NCBI RefSeq assembly: GCF_900078545.1
Contig: NZ_FLLS01000002.1
Coordinates: 310,001-374,000 of the forward strand
DNA: 64,000 nt
Direction of reading: 5' to 3'
Source: Olegusella massiliensis
GTDB taxonomy: Bacteria; Actinomycetota; Coriobacteriia; Coriobacteriales; Atopobiaceae
Part shown: one piece after another, positions 25,478 through 34,669 of the stretch
How positions within the stretch are numbered: position 1 is the first letter of the stretch
How the letters are laid out: every line of letters begins with the position of its first letter
The notes under the pieces: generated by a model
The model's database searches: none
The model's input: only the letters and a program-made list of their open reading frames with translations
What the model was told of the DNA's origin: nothing
Translations under genes and position numbers: made by a program

Positions 25478-26419
25478 CTAGGCACGTGTTTGCAAGGCAC
25501 AATAAGCAGCTCCGTACATTCCCGCCTCATTGCCCAATGTCGCAGCGCTAATACGCATCGCCGCACAGGCAGGGAAGCACCGTTCACGGAATGCAGCGGT
25601 AATTTTGGGGCCAATAACGTTCCAAGCGCCTGCCACACCACCACCTATCAACACTAACTCAGGGTCCACAATAGCCGCAATCTGAGACAAGGCACGACCT
25701 AAGTAGGCACACATCGTATCAATTGCCTGCGCAGCGCAAACATCCCCTGCTGCAAAAGCGGTAAAAATCGAGATGGTATCAGTAGCATGCTCAATAGAAA
25801 CAGGTGTTTGACCTGTAGCTTTGCAGGCTTTGAGATAGAGCTTAACCAGGCCTTTCGCCGAGGCATATTGCTCAAGGCAGCCCTTGTTACCACAGCCGCA
25901 ACTCTCGATCTCATGGGGCTCCATATTGATGTGACCAATTTCTCCACCCGCACCAAAGGCGCCCGCAACCAGCTTGCCATCAATGATGACACCGCCACCC
26001 ACGCCCGTGCCCAAGGTAACCATAACGCAACTCTTGATGCCTTTAGCGCCACCCTGCCACATCTCACCGAGAGCTGCCGCGTTAGCATCGTTAGCAAAGG
26101 CAAGTGCTGCTCCCGCAAAATGAGCTTTGAGCGCTGCCTCTAAGCCCTCAACATCAAGCGTGATATTGGGAAGCACGCCCACATGTCCTTGCGCATCAAC
26201 AGGACCAGGTACATCGAGGCCTAGCGCCACAATGTCAGCAGGCGTCAGCTGGGAGGCTGCCAGCAACTTATCAAGGCCCGCCGTCACAATATGGAAGGCC
26301 TCCTCGTTCACCAATTCAGTCGTCTTGATTTTGGCGATATCAAGAAGCTGTCCTTCCTCATCAAAAAGGCCTGCCTTGATAGAGGTGCCGCCCACATCGA
26401 TACCAAGTACATAAGCCAT
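25478..26419 (-). CDS. glk: ROK-family glucokinase
   Basis: Phosphorylates glucose or a related hexose with ATP, about 313 aa. The P-loop-like GIDVGGTSIKAG, VALGLDVPGPVD, FANDANAAALGE, VTLGTGVGGGVIIDG and the ROK zinc site CGCGNKGCLEQYAS are all present. No DNA-binding helix-turn-helix precedes the kinase, so it is an enzyme and not a repressor. The ATG at 26419 has AAGGAG 6 bases upstream; the longer frame to 26527 overlaps the divergent leader. Substrate is inferred from family. Confidence 0.9.
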   Translation of the reverse strand: MAYVLGIDVGGTSIKAGLFDEEGQLLDIAKIKTTELVNEEAFHIVTAGLDKLLAASQLTPADIVALGLDVPGPVDAQGHVGVLPNITLDVEGLEAALKAHFAGAALAFANDANAAALGEMWQGGAKGIKSCVMVTLGTGVGGGVIIDGKLVAGAFGAGGEIGHINMEPHEIESCGCGNKGCLEQYASAKGLVKLYLKACKATGQTPVSIEHATDTISIFTAFAAGDVCAAQAIDTMCAYLGRALSQIAAIVDPELVLIGGGVAGAWNVIGPKITAAFRERCFPACAAMRISAATLGNEAGMYGAAYCALQTRA

Positions 26420-26682
26420 AGCTTGCTCCTTTTGTCTGTCAACGGATGGCTTTAAGTATCCCTCAAAGCAAGCCTTGCTGCAGGTCATTTTTTTGCTTGA
26501 GTTGTATTGGCACCTTGCCAAAGACAAACCGCAGAGAGCTTGTAGCCATTAGGCGAAAGGAATATGCAGGCGGTCTATACACAGGCAAGCATGCGCTACA
26601 CTGTGCCTCGTATATCGTTTCTGGGTCCCGGGAAACGTTACTTCCATACGGCCCCAAACGCCACGACGCAACAGGGGGAACT

Positions 26683-28446
26683 ATGAGCAATAAGCTTCCA
26701 TCCTTTATGAAACAATCTCACGACGAGCAAAAAAATGCTCAGCACACGGATGAAGAAAAGCTTCAGCAGACTGCAGAGGTGCCGTCTGCTTCTCAGCAAA
26801 GCCTTGATTTAGACGAGCCAGATAGCATGGCTTGTGCTGCGGAAGAAAAACCACATCGTGAAGTACCTGCAGGAAGCATCCCCACACTTCCTGGGATACC
26901 TGGTATCCCTCCCCTCGCAGCAGATGCCGCAGTGCCCAATCCCCGCGCTGACCTTGAGGCTTTAGACAAGCTCGAGCGCCATCTTTACGCACATCGCTAT
27001 GCTACAACGGGCATGAGCTGCTATGGCATGTCAATTGATCCTGAGGATGCAACTGCGGACCGTGGCGAGGCGCTCGCAATTCTTCAGGAAGAAGCTCAGG
27101 AGTTGCTTTGCTCACCTGCAACAGGCGCTTTGCTGGACCGTCTCTCAACTGCAACAGCACTCGAACTTGAAAACGATACTCAACGCGCACAAGTACGTAT
27201 TCTCAAGCGAGATCGTGCGCAATTAGTTGATGTGCCTGCCGATGAGCAGGCAGCCTTCACACGACTTGTGACCGAGTCTGACGATGTATGGCACAAGGCC
27301 AAGGCAGCCAATGACTGGGGCTCGTTTGCTCCTTATCTTGACCGTATCACCGAGTCAATGCGCAGACTTGCAAACTACAAAAAACCTGGCGTTAATGCTT
27401 ACGATGTTTGGCTTGACGAATTTGAGCAGGGTAGCAGCACTGCTTTTTATGACCGCCTCTTTGATCAGGTCAAAGAGATTGTCGTCCCCATGCTAGCAGA
27501 GGTATCAGCAGCTCGCCGCAAACCCAGTCATCGTCTCGTAGAAGGACATTTTGACGAACGTCGTCAGTGGGAAGTTGCCACTGACCTTGCGCGTATTGAG
27601 GGGCTTTCTTTTCAATCGCTTTTCTTGACCAAGACCGAGCATCCTTTCTCTGATGCATTGACCACCAACTACGCAATCATTGCTGCACATGTTTACGAAG
27701 ATGATGTCTTTTCCAACGTGTTTACCATGCTGCACGAGGGAGGTCATGCCCTCTACGAGCAGGGCGTCAATCCCGAGTACAACTACACCTCACTCAAGGG
27801 TGGCACCTCCAGCGGCATGCACGAAGCTCAATCGCGCTTCTTCGAAAACTATGTTGGACGTTCTGAGGCTTTTTCGGGACCACTACTTGAGATTTTACGT
27901 CGCCATTTCCCCGGCCACTTCAATCGTGTGAGTGCACGTCAGCTCTATTTGGCGGCAAATGTCGTCATGCCTCAGCCCATCCGCGTTGAAGCAGATGAGC
28001 TTACCTATCCTCTGCACATATTGGTGCGCTACGAACTCGAGCAGTTGCTTATGTCAGGTGAGGCAAAGGCTGCCGATATTCCCGACCTTTGGGCTCAAAA
28101 ATACCGCGAGTACCTTGGTGTTCGTGTGCCCGATGCAACTCATGGTGCGCTACAAGATACCCACTGGGCTGATGGTCTGATTGGCTACTTCCCCACTTAT
28201 GCATTGGGCGGTGCCTATGGTGCTCAATTCCGTGCTGCTATGATTTCTGAAGGCATGGACTGGGAAGGCGTGATCGCCTCGGGCAATTTGGCTCCTATTC
28301 GTGAATGGTTGCGCAGCCGCATATGGCACTATGGCAGATCTCGTGACCCCAAAGACATTATCTTGGCTGCAACAGGTGAGCCATTTGTCACGCGTCACTA
28401 TACCGACTATCTCACGCAAAAATTCTCCTCGATCTACGGTCTTTAG
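26683..28446 (+). CDS. M32 carboxypeptidase (Taq type) with N-terminal extension
   Basis: Zinc metallocarboxypeptidase, about 587 aa. The zinc site is HEGGHALYEQG, with SGMHEAQSRFFENYVGRS and the family GTSSGMHEAQSR region downstream; the C-terminus YTDYLTQKFSSIYGL is typical. The family is near 500 aa; here about 80 residues of acidic, Gln- and Pro-rich sequence (SLDLDEPDS, PTLPGIPGIPP) precede the enzyme. The ATG at 26683 has GGGGG 4-5 bases upstream; the frame from 26446 has no ribosome site. dtd follows after 8 bases. Confidence 0.88.
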   Translation: MSNKLPSFMKQSHDEQKNAQHTDEEKLQQTAEVPSASQQSLDLDEPDSMACAAEEKPHREVPAGSIPTLPGIPGIPPLAADAAVPNPRADLEALDKLERHLYAHRYATTGMSCYGMSIDPEDATADRGEALAILQEEAQELLCSPATGALLDRLSTATALELENDTQRAQVRILKRDRAQLVDVPADEQAAFTRLVTESDDVWHKAKAANDWGSFAPYLDRITESMRRLANYKKPGVNAYDVWLDEFEQGSSTAFYDRLFDQVKEIVVPMLAEVSAARRKPSHRLVEGHFDERRQWEVATDLARIEGLSFQSLFLTKTEHPFSDALTTNYAIIAAHVYEDDVFSNVFTMLHEGGHALYEQGVNPEYNYTSLKGGTSSGMHEAQSRFFENYVGRSEAFSGPLLEILRRHFPGHFNRVSARQLYLAANVVMPQPIRVEADELTYPLHILVRYELEQLLMSGEAKAADIPDLWAQKYREYLGVRVPDATHGALQDTHWADGLIGYFPTYALGGAYGAQFRAAMISEGMDWEGVIASGNLAPIREWLRSRIWHYGRSRDPKDIILAATGEPFVTRHYTDYLTQKFSSIYGL

Positions 28447-28454
28447 GTGAGTAT

Positions 28455-28922
28455 ATGCGAGCATTGCTACAACGGGTAAGCCAGGCAGAGTGCAGGGTGG
28501 ACGGCACGCCTACTGGCAGCTGCGGCGTAGGCTATCTCATTTTATTGGGAGTGGGTCCCGCCGATGATGAGGCGACAGCAAAACTACTCTGGGAAAAGAT
28601 TCGTAAGCTACGCGTCTTTGACGATGCTGCAGGCAAGATGAACTTATCACTTGAAGATGTTGGTGGCAGCGTATTGGTGGTAAGTCAGTTCACCCTTTAT
28701 GCCAACTGTCGCCGTGGTAATCGCCCTTCTTTTGCCGAAGCAGCACCTCCTCCTTTGGCAGACGAGCTCTACCAATATTTTTGTCAGCTTGCAGAAGGTG
28801 ATTTGGGTACTGAGCGCGTGGGCAGAGGTATTTTTGCTGCGGATATGAAGGTAACACTCACCAATGATGGGCCTGTCACTATTTGGCTAGAAACTGAGAC
28901 ACTCACAAAACCTCGACGGTAG
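28455..28922 (+). CDS. dtd: D-aminoacyl-tRNA deacylase
   Basis: Removes D-amino acids mischarged on tRNA, 155 aa. The active-site motifs SQFTLYANCRRGNRPSF and the cross-subunit NDGPVT (usually NxGPVT) are intact. Length is typical. It starts 8 bases after the carboxypeptidase stop, so the two are almost certainly co-transcribed. Confidence 0.95.
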   Translation: MRALLQRVSQAECRVDGTPTGSCGVGYLILLGVGPADDEATAKLLWEKIRKLRVFDDAAGKMNLSLEDVGGSVLVVSQFTLYANCRRGNRPSFAEAAPPPLADELYQYFCQLAEGDLGTERVGRGIFAADMKVTLTNDGPVTIWLETETLTKPRR

Positions 28923-28940
28923 CTATCATAAAGAGCCGCT

Positions 28941-28965
28941 AAAAACCTTGGAGAGGAAGGTTTTT
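28941..28965 (+). promoter_or_regulatory. Hairpin holding the mscL ribosome site
   Basis: AAAAACCTT (28941-28949) pairs perfectly with AAGGTTTTT (28957-28965). The loop GGAGAGG and the adjoining AAGG form the mscL Shine-Dalgarno region, and the ATG is only 4 bases after the stem. The T5 tail also allows reading it as a terminator for dtd. Confidence 0.6.
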
Positions 28966-28969
28966 CTCT

Positions 28970-29389
28970 ATGAAAAAGTTTGTAAAGGAATTCAAAGAGT
29001 TCATCTCCCGCGGCAATGTGATGGATCTTGCCGTTGGCGTTATTATCGGTGGTGCTTTTACTGCCATTGTCACCTCGCTGACTGATAACATCATCAATCC
29101 GCTCATCTCTATGATTGGTGGCAATGCCGACGTTAAAGGCCTGACCTTTACGTTTAATGGTGCAACAATCGATTTTGGTGCATTTATTTCCTCTATCATC
29201 AACTTCTTGATTATTGCTTTTGTGGTCTTCTGTCTTGTCAAGAGCCTCAACAAAATGCAAGCTTTGGCAGATAAGCACTCAGGCAAGATCAAGGAAGAAG
29301 CAGCTCCTGCGCCTATTTGCCCCTATTGTCTAGAAGAGATTAAGCAAGGCGCAACGAGGTGTCCGCACTGCGGCGCTGACCTGCACTAA
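28970..29389 (+). CDS. mscL: Large-conductance mechanosensitive channel with C-terminal zinc ribbon
   Basis: Pentameric membrane channel that opens on hypo-osmotic shock, 139 aa. The N-terminal amphipathic helix and TM1 read FKEFISRGNVMDLAVGVIIGGAF, with TM2 at about 68-92 (FISSIINFLIIAFVVF). In place of the usual plain C-terminal helix bundle the protein ends in a zinc-ribbon-like CPYC-x12-CPHCGADL. Most MscL proteins lack this; I have seen similar tails in Actinobacteria and Firmicutes. It follows dtd by 47 bases with a hairpin over its ribosome site. Confidence 0.93.
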   Translation: MKKFVKEFKEFISRGNVMDLAVGVIIGGAFTAIVTSLTDNIINPLISMIGGNADVKGLTFTFNGATIDFGAFISSIINFLIIAFVVFCLVKSLNKMQALADKHSGKIKEEAAPAPICPYCLEEIKQGATRCPHCGADLH

Positions 29390-29412
29390 TCCTCATAGCG
29401 AAAGGCGCTTGA

Positions 29413-30300
29413 GTGTCTTTCTTTACGTTTATACAAGCGCGTTTTTCAAGTCTGCGCTCACATTTACTCACTCTTTTAGAAAAGAAAATGTTGAGAGGTA
29501 GGCTCGAATTTTCTGGTATGACCCTCGGTGGCACCACTCAAATACGTACCATAGATTTTTCTTGCGGCAGACAGATGCGACTGCTATTAGTTGAAGACAT
29601 GCAGCAGTCCGCACTGTGGATGGATGATCCCTCTGGCGATCCCCCGTTTCCCTATCTACAGCGCTTTGACCTTGCTTTTTATGAAACTAGAGCACCAGAA
29701 AAGAGCAATGCGCCAAGACAGAACAATGCCGCGAAACACCTATTGCTTATCGGAGGGGGAGGTTTTGCTTGGCCACACCATATACTTGCAAATTACCCCA
29801 GCGCAAGCCTCGATGTAGTAGAGCTGGACGAGCAAATAGTTATCCTTGCACGCAAATGGTTTTATGTAGATGAGCTCGAGAGAAAGTTTGGTCTCTCAGG
29901 CGAAAATCGTTTCCATATCTATACCGTCGAGGGGCGCTCCTACCTTGAAAGCCTACCGCCGGACAAGCGCTATGACGTAATACTTAATGACTGCTTTATC
30001 GCTCACAAGCCAGCTGGGTCACTCATGGATGCAGCTGCTGCTGAGCTTATACATGCACACCTACATACCGGCGGGATGTATATCAGCAATATCGTCTCTG
30101 CCCTTATGGGACCTCAAGCAACCATTCTCAACACTGTCATATCTGTGCTCTGCACTTACTTTGCCTTTGTTGATGTGATTCCCTGTTCGCTCGAAGAGCC
30201 TACAGAGCCAAGCAATATTGTGGTCATCGCTAGCGACCAACAAAGAAGTTTCCCCGGTACATGGATGAGTTGCACCGGGGAAACTACAAATGAGCATTGA
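29413..30300 (+). CDS. Spermidine synthase-like methyltransferase-fold protein
   Basis: 295 aa, Rossmann-fold protein of the spermidine synthase superfamily: LLIGGGGFAWPHHIL (SAM/dcSAM loop), LDVVELDEQIVILARKWF (acidic ribose ligand), YDVILNDCF and the end SNIVSALMG. The N-terminal third is a poorly conserved beta region. Many such stand-alone proteins are not proven polyamine enzymes. The start is GTG at 29413 with AAAGG about 7 bases ahead and 23 bases after mscL. Its last codons contain the hisS terminator hairpin. Confidence 0.7.
   Translation: MSFFTFIQARFSSLRSHLLTLLEKKMLRGRLEFSGMTLGGTTQIRTIDFSCGRQMRLLLVEDMQQSALWMDDPSGDPPFPYLQRFDLAFYETRAPEKSNAPRQNNAAKHLLLIGGGGFAWPHHILANYPSASLDVVELDEQIVILARKWFYVDELERKFGLSGENRFHIYTVEGRSYLESLPPDKRYDVILNDCFIAHKPAGSLMDAAAAELIHAHLHTGGMYISNIVSALMGPQATILNTVISVLCTYFAFVDVIPCSLEEPTEPSNIVVIASDQQRSFPGTWMSCTGETTNEH
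30248..30284 (-). terminator. hisS terminator inside the convergent gene
   Basis: GTTTCCCCGGT (30248-30258) pairs with ACCGGGGAAAC (30274-30284). On the minus strand it is followed by TTCTTTG and lies about 30 bases past the hisS stop, inside the last codons of the + strand gene. The + strand side has no T-run. Confidence 0.7.
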
Positions 30301-30315
30301 AGAAACTAGTTCGGC

Positions 30316-31629
30316 CTACATCAACTTGCCCACGTACTCAACCAAATTATCGAGCTCAACTTGGGTCTGCTCATGAGTAGTCATATCGCGCACGCTTGCT
30401 TTGCCCTCTGCGAGCTCATCGGGACCCAATACAACACAAACCTTGGCATGAAAGCGATCTGCTTGTTTGAACTGACTCTTGAGTGAGCGTCCCTGATAAT
30501 CCGCCTCACAACGCAGCCCTACTCCTCTTAGCGCAAGCGTTACCTTAAAGGCTTCATCGCGCAACTCGGGCTGGGTGTTTGCCACATATACACAGCTAGG
30601 ATCAGCACCTGCTAAGTCTGCGCCTGCATTTTCAAGCGCCAACATAATGCGTTCAAAGCCGACAGCCCAACCAATGCCAGGGCAGGGCTTGCCGCCCTCG
30701 AGCTCAGCCAAACCATCATAGCGACCGCCGCCGCCAATAGCACCAATCGCAGCATCGCCTACATACTCAACCTCAAAGACCGTACGCGTGTAATAATCGA
30801 GACCACGAACGAGTGTTGGATCTTCAACATACACCACACCAGCCTCATCGAGGTACTTCTTAACTTGGACATAGTGTTCAGCACAGTCATCGCACAGGTG
30901 ATCGCTTACTAACGGCGCATCTTTCATAAGCTCGCGACAACGGTCGTTTTTGCAATCAAAACTACGCAGCGGATTAATCTCAGCACGTTCCAGGCAATCC
31001 TCGCACATCTCATCTTTATGATTCAAGATGAAGTCACGTACCTTATTGCGATAGGCAGGACGGCATGCGGCATCACCCATGGAGTTAATAGTTAGCTTGA
31101 GGCACGAAGCGTCCAGTCCTAGACGCTTATAAAATTCCATCAGCATAATGATGACTTCGGCATCCGCTGCAGGGTCAGATGCACCCATCCACTCAATGCC
31201 TATCTGGTGGAATTGACGCAGGCGACCTTTTTGAGGACGCTCACCGCGAAACATAGGCTCGGCATACCACACCTTTGCGGGCGCTCCACCTTGAGGAACA
31301 AAATTATGTTCAACAGCCGCGCGCACTACACCTGCTGTACCCTCGGGACGCATAGCCATACGTTGTTTTGCCTTGAGCTTGCTCTCATCACCTTGCGCCA
31401 ATAGTCCTTCAAGTAGCGCTCCCGAAAACACGCGGAACATCTCTTTGCGTACGACATCGGTTGACTCACCAATACCATGGGTAAAGGTTGCCACCTGCTC
31501 GAGTGCAGGTGTCTCGATTGCATCAAAGCCATATGCGTCAAAAAGCTCGCGCGCACAATCTTGCATGTGCTGCCAGCTACGCATATAAGCACCAAAAAGA
31601 TCTTCTGTACCTTGGATACGTTGCGCCAT
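30316..31629 (-). CDS. hisS: Histidyl-tRNA synthetase
   Basis: Class II synthetase, about 437 aa. Motif 2 (RYAEPMFRGERPQKGR in part), the His-A loop LVRGLDYYTRTVFE and GGGRYDGLAE are intact, followed by a C-terminal anticodon domain (FKVTLALRGVGLRCEADYQGRSLKSQFKQAD in outline). Cysteine pairs in CEDCLERAEINPLRSFDC and HLCDDC within the insertion suggest a metal site. The ATG at 31629 has GGAGGG upstream; the frame to 31641 includes that site. Single gene with its own terminator. Confidence 0.95.
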   Translation of the reverse strand: MAQRIQGTEDLFGAYMRSWQHMQDCARELFDAYGFDAIETPALEQVATFTHGIGESTDVVRKEMFRVFSGALLEGLLAQGDESKLKAKQRMAMRPEGTAGVVRAAVEHNFVPQGGAPAKVWYAEPMFRGERPQKGRLRQFHQIGIEWMGASDPAADAEVIIMLMEFYKRLGLDASCLKLTINSMGDAACRPAYRNKVRDFILNHKDEMCEDCLERAEINPLRSFDCKNDRCRELMKDAPLVSDHLCDDCAEHYVQVKKYLDEAGVVYVEDPTLVRGLDYYTRTVFEVEYVGDAAIGAIGGGGRYDGLAELEGGKPCPGIGWAVGFERIMLALENAGADLAGADPSCVYVANTQPELRDEAFKVTLALRGVGLRCEADYQGRSLKSQFKQADRFHAKVCVVLGPDELAEGKASVRDMTTHEQTQVELDNLVEYVGKLM

Positions 31630-31781
31630 GTTGCCCTCCACAATTTGTCATACGCGAGCAAGTATACCCAAGATAGGGTATGTGGGAGTTACTCAACTAA
31701 AGTTGTTACCTCGCTGCGCTTATCCAGCCTCTGTTTGGCCATGTCTCTTTACGCGCTGCTTGCCTGCGTGCTGCTGAGGCG

Positions 31782-32402
31782 CTAGGCGCTCTTCAAAACG
31801 ACAGAACGCACAACAATGCACACGTGATCACAGCTATTAAGGACGTACTCCATGCGATCAAAGAGGCGCAGCCAAGAAGTGGCAACTTTGCCGCCCTCTT
31901 CCTCCTGAAAGAGACGACGAATAGCGTTGTGATATACACGGTCGCCTTCATCTTCAATGTGGCTGACAGCAATTGCTTTTTCCATCACCACAGCGTCGTT
32001 TTTGTAGTTGGGCAGATGATCGAACATTTCTTTCATCTCGCGTACAGCAGCAAGAGTGAGCTCACCCATCTGGGGGCCTTCCATGCGCATCTCAGTGGCA
32101 CCAAAGAGATCAAGGCGCAGCACAACACCATTCATCTCATCCATAACATCATCCAAAGACATCGCAAGCTCAGAGATATCCTCACGATCAATGGGCGTGA
32201 TGAACGAAGCATAGAGGTTATGCATGATCTTTTTGACTTTGTCATCACATTTATTCTCAAGCACTTTTAACTTAGGAATCTTGGCAAAGCTAGCAGGGTA
32301 GTTCTCTAAAATCTCGACGTAAATCTCGGCGGCTTCAACCAGCGTGACGGCGAAGTCCTTCAGCATCGTGTAAAAGATGTCTTCTTTTTTGAGCTTGGAC
32401 AT
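31782..32402 (-). CDS. DUF47/PhoU-like phosphate transport accessory protein
   Basis: 206 aa, all-helical DUF47 protein related to PhoU. Visible metal-type motifs are ENKCDDKVKKIMHNLYASFITPIDREDI (in outline E..CD....; ITPIDREDI) and SHIEDEGDRVYHNAI. Such proteins act with low-affinity Pit transporters. It starts 51 bases after the pit stop on the same strand, so the two form the expected pair. AAGGAG precedes the ATG. Confidence 0.9.
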   Translation of the reverse strand: MSKLKKEDIFYTMLKDFAVTLVEAAEIYVEILENYPASFAKIPKLKVLENKCDDKVKKIMHNLYASFITPIDREDISELAMSLDDVMDEMNGVVLRLDLFGATEMRMEGPQMGELTLAAVREMKEMFDHLPNYKNDAVVMEKAIAVSHIEDEGDRVYHNAIRRLFQEEEGGKVATSWLRLFDRMEYVLNSCDHVCIVVRSVVLKSA

Positions 32403-32453
32403 AACCTACTCCTTATTTGCAGTGAACGAAGCGAGCGTCTAAATTCCGTAAGA

Positions 32454-33506
32454 TTAAAACCAAATCAAAAAAAGACGAGCGAGCAAATAGCCAATGAGAC
32501 CGCAACCTGGGAAAGTAAAAATCCAGGTGTAGACCATTTCTTTAGCAACGCCCCAGTTGACAGAATGCACAGACTTTGCAGCACCTGCGCCAAGAATAGC
32601 AGCTGTTTTAGCATGCGTCGTAGAAACGGGCAGACCCGTCAAAGTTGCGACAAGCAATGCGATTGATGCTGAAAGCGATGCAGAAAAGCCTTGGTATTTT
32701 TCCATTTGCACCATCTCGGTACCGACCTTCTTGATGATGCGTCTACCACCAACACCTGTACCGATAGCCATAAATGCGGCGCAAAGCACCTGGATCCAAA
32801 GAGGGAATCCGGCCATATCAGCTGCGCCCTTGCCCATGGAAAGTGCCACAGCAAGCATGGCGGTAGACATAAATTTTTGACCGTCCTGAGCACCGTGCAT
32901 CAAAGCTACAAAAGCGGCACCTATCACCTGCAGCCGAGCAAACGTCTTGTCTGCAATTCGCCTATCCGCATCTTTACAAACAACACGAATAATCTTGGTA
33001 AAGAGCCATCCAGCACCGTAGCCCAAAAACGAGGAGAGAAGGAGGCCCCAAATGACCTTCATCCATTCGAGACCATTAACGCCACCAAGACCGCCAGAAA
33101 CAGCAATGGCGCCTCCGGTGAGACCCGCAATCAGAGCATGGCTTTCACTGGTAGGAATACCAAATATCCACGCTCCTGCACCCCAGGCGACAATACCTAC
33201 GGTAGCTGCAGCAAGGGCAATCAAGGCAGCATGCGTATCCCCACCAAAATCAACCATGCCACTGACCGTATCAGCAACAGCTGTAGAGATGAAGCACATC
33301 GCAACAAGGCCAATGAAATTGCAAATCACACTCATGAGGATTGCAGCGTTAATTCCAATTGACCGCGTACCCACTGCTTCTGCAATAGCATTCGCAGCAT
33401 CAGTCGCACCATTGACAAAAATCGTGCCCATTACGAGGACAATGACGATTGCCAAAAATGGGTTCGTGCCGAGCATTCCTAGGAATTGCCCAAAGTCGAC
33501 GTTCAT
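32454..33506 (-). CDS. pit: Inorganic phosphate transporter, Pit family
   Basis: 350 aa, about ten membrane segments. The duplicated Pit signatures GATDAANAIAEAVGTRS and, in the second half, VALMHGAQDGQKF are present, with GIPTSESHALIAGLTGG and TGLPVSTTHAKTAAILGAG flanking. It imports metal-phosphate with protons or sodium. The GAGGGG site precedes the ATG. DUF47 follows downstream, and ilvE upstream is cut off by a terminator. Confidence 0.93.
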   Translation of the reverse strand: MNVDFGQFLGMLGTNPFLAIVIVLVMGTIFVNGATDAANAIAEAVGTRSIGINAAILMSVICNFIGLVAMCFISTAVADTVSGMVDFGGDTHAALIALAAATVGIVAWGAGAWIFGIPTSESHALIAGLTGGAIAVSGGLGGVNGLEWMKVIWGLLLSSFLGYGAGWLFTKIIRVVCKDADRRIADKTFARLQVIGAAFVALMHGAQDGQKFMSTAMLAVALSMGKGAADMAGFPLWIQVLCAAFMAIGTGVGGRRIIKKVGTEMVQMEKYQGFSASLSASIALLVATLTGLPVSTTHAKTAAILGAGAAKSVHSVNWGVAKEMVYTWIFTFPGCGLIGYLLARLFLIWF

Positions 33507-33554
33507 ACTTTCCCCTCGACGGGTCTGATGTCAGAGTCACATTCTACCTATAAA

Positions 33555-33587
33555 CAAAAAAAGTGCAGCATTTATTTTATACTGCAC
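33555..33587 (-). terminator. Terminator of ilvE
   Basis: On the minus strand GTGCAG and CTGCAC (+ strand 33563-33568 and 33582-33587) enclose a 13-nt AT-rich loop and are followed by T7 (33562-33556 region). It lies about 48 bases after the ilvE stop. Confidence 0.8.
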
Positions 33588-33634
33588 GAATACTCTCTTT
33601 AATTATTCATCTCTAACAAGCTCTGAGCTGGGGT

Positions 33635-34669
33635 TTAGCAAATCTTATAAATCCAGCCTTCAGGTGGCTCAAGGTCACCTTGCTGAATATCTACCAAAGT
33701 TTGACGCAATTGTGCCATCACAGGCCCCACGGTTTCAAATCCATTTTTAAAAATGATCTTCTTATCCGCTGAATCGACCTCGCTCACCGGTGAAATGACC
33801 GCTGCGGTGCCGCACATACCACACTCAACAAACTGGTCGATTTCATCAAAACGCACAGGCCGCTGTTCAACCTTCATACCCAGCATATTTTCGGCAACAT
33901 AGACCAGCGAACGACGGGTAATTGAGGGCAAAATCGAGTCAGTAAAGCTCTGGGGCACCACCAACGTACCATCATGAGCAACAAAGATAATATTGGCGCC
34001 ACCCGATTCCTCCACATAACTGCGAGTTTCGGGATCAAGAAACATGTTGTCCGCATAGCCCTTACTATGTGCTTCGACACTGGGATAGAGACTCATTGCA
34101 TAGTTCAGGCCAGCCTTGATATTGCCCGTACCATGAGGAGCCGCACGGTCATACGAGGAAACCTGCAATTTAACAGGCTTAACACCACCTTTGTAGTAAG
34201 GACCCACAGGCGTCACAAGAATGCGGAACTGATACTGATCGGCGGGCTTAACACCAATAACGTCCCCTGTTGCAAACATAAAAGGACGCACATACAGAGT
34301 GGCACCCGACCCATAGGGCGGCACCCAAGCTGCATTTGCCTTTACCACCTGTTTGACCGCAGCTACAAAACGTTCAACAGGAAACTCTGGCATACAAATC
34401 CTACGTGCAGAGTCAGCCATACGCGAAGCATTGAGGTCAGGACGAAAACACACGATGTCACCATTGCTTTGGGTATATGCCTTGAGACCCTCAAAAACCT
34501 CCTGACAGTAGTGAAGAAGACCTGCACACTCCGATAGCTGCACCGTATGGTCGGGAGTAAGACTACCCTCATCCCACGCGCCATCAGCATAATTGCTGAC
34601 ATAGCTATAGTCAGTGTGTTGGTAAGCAAAACCCAAGCTACCCCAGTCGATGTTCTTCTTCTCTATCAT
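33635..34669 (-). CDS. ilvE: Branched-chain amino acid aminotransferase
   Basis: PLP fold-type IV transaminase, 344 aa, interconverting Leu/Ile/Val and their keto acids. HYCQEVFEGLKAYTQ, the PLP lysine region GTGNIKAGLNYAMSL (Lys in NIKAG) and EESGGANIIFV, then DSILPSITRRSL match the type 2 (long) bacterial enzyme. Length is typical. AGGGAG precedes the ATG. Monocistronic, divergent from the HD-domain gene across a 196-base spacer. Confidence 0.93.
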   Translation of the reverse strand: MIEKKNIDWGSLGFAYQHTDYSYVSNYADGAWDEGSLTPDHTVQLSECAGLLHYCQEVFEGLKAYTQSNGDIVCFRPDLNASRMADSARRICMPEFPVERFVAAVKQVVKANAAWVPPYGSGATLYVRPFMFATGDVIGVKPADQYQFRILVTPVGPYYKGGVKPVKLQVSSYDRAAPHGTGNIKAGLNYAMSLYPSVEAHSKGYADNMFLDPETRSYVEESGGANIIFVAHDGTLVVPQSFTDSILPSITRRSLVYVAENMLGMKVEQRPVRFDEIDQFVECGMCGTAAVISPVSEVDSADKKIIFKNGFETVGPVMAQLRQTLVDIQQGDLEPPEGWIYKIC

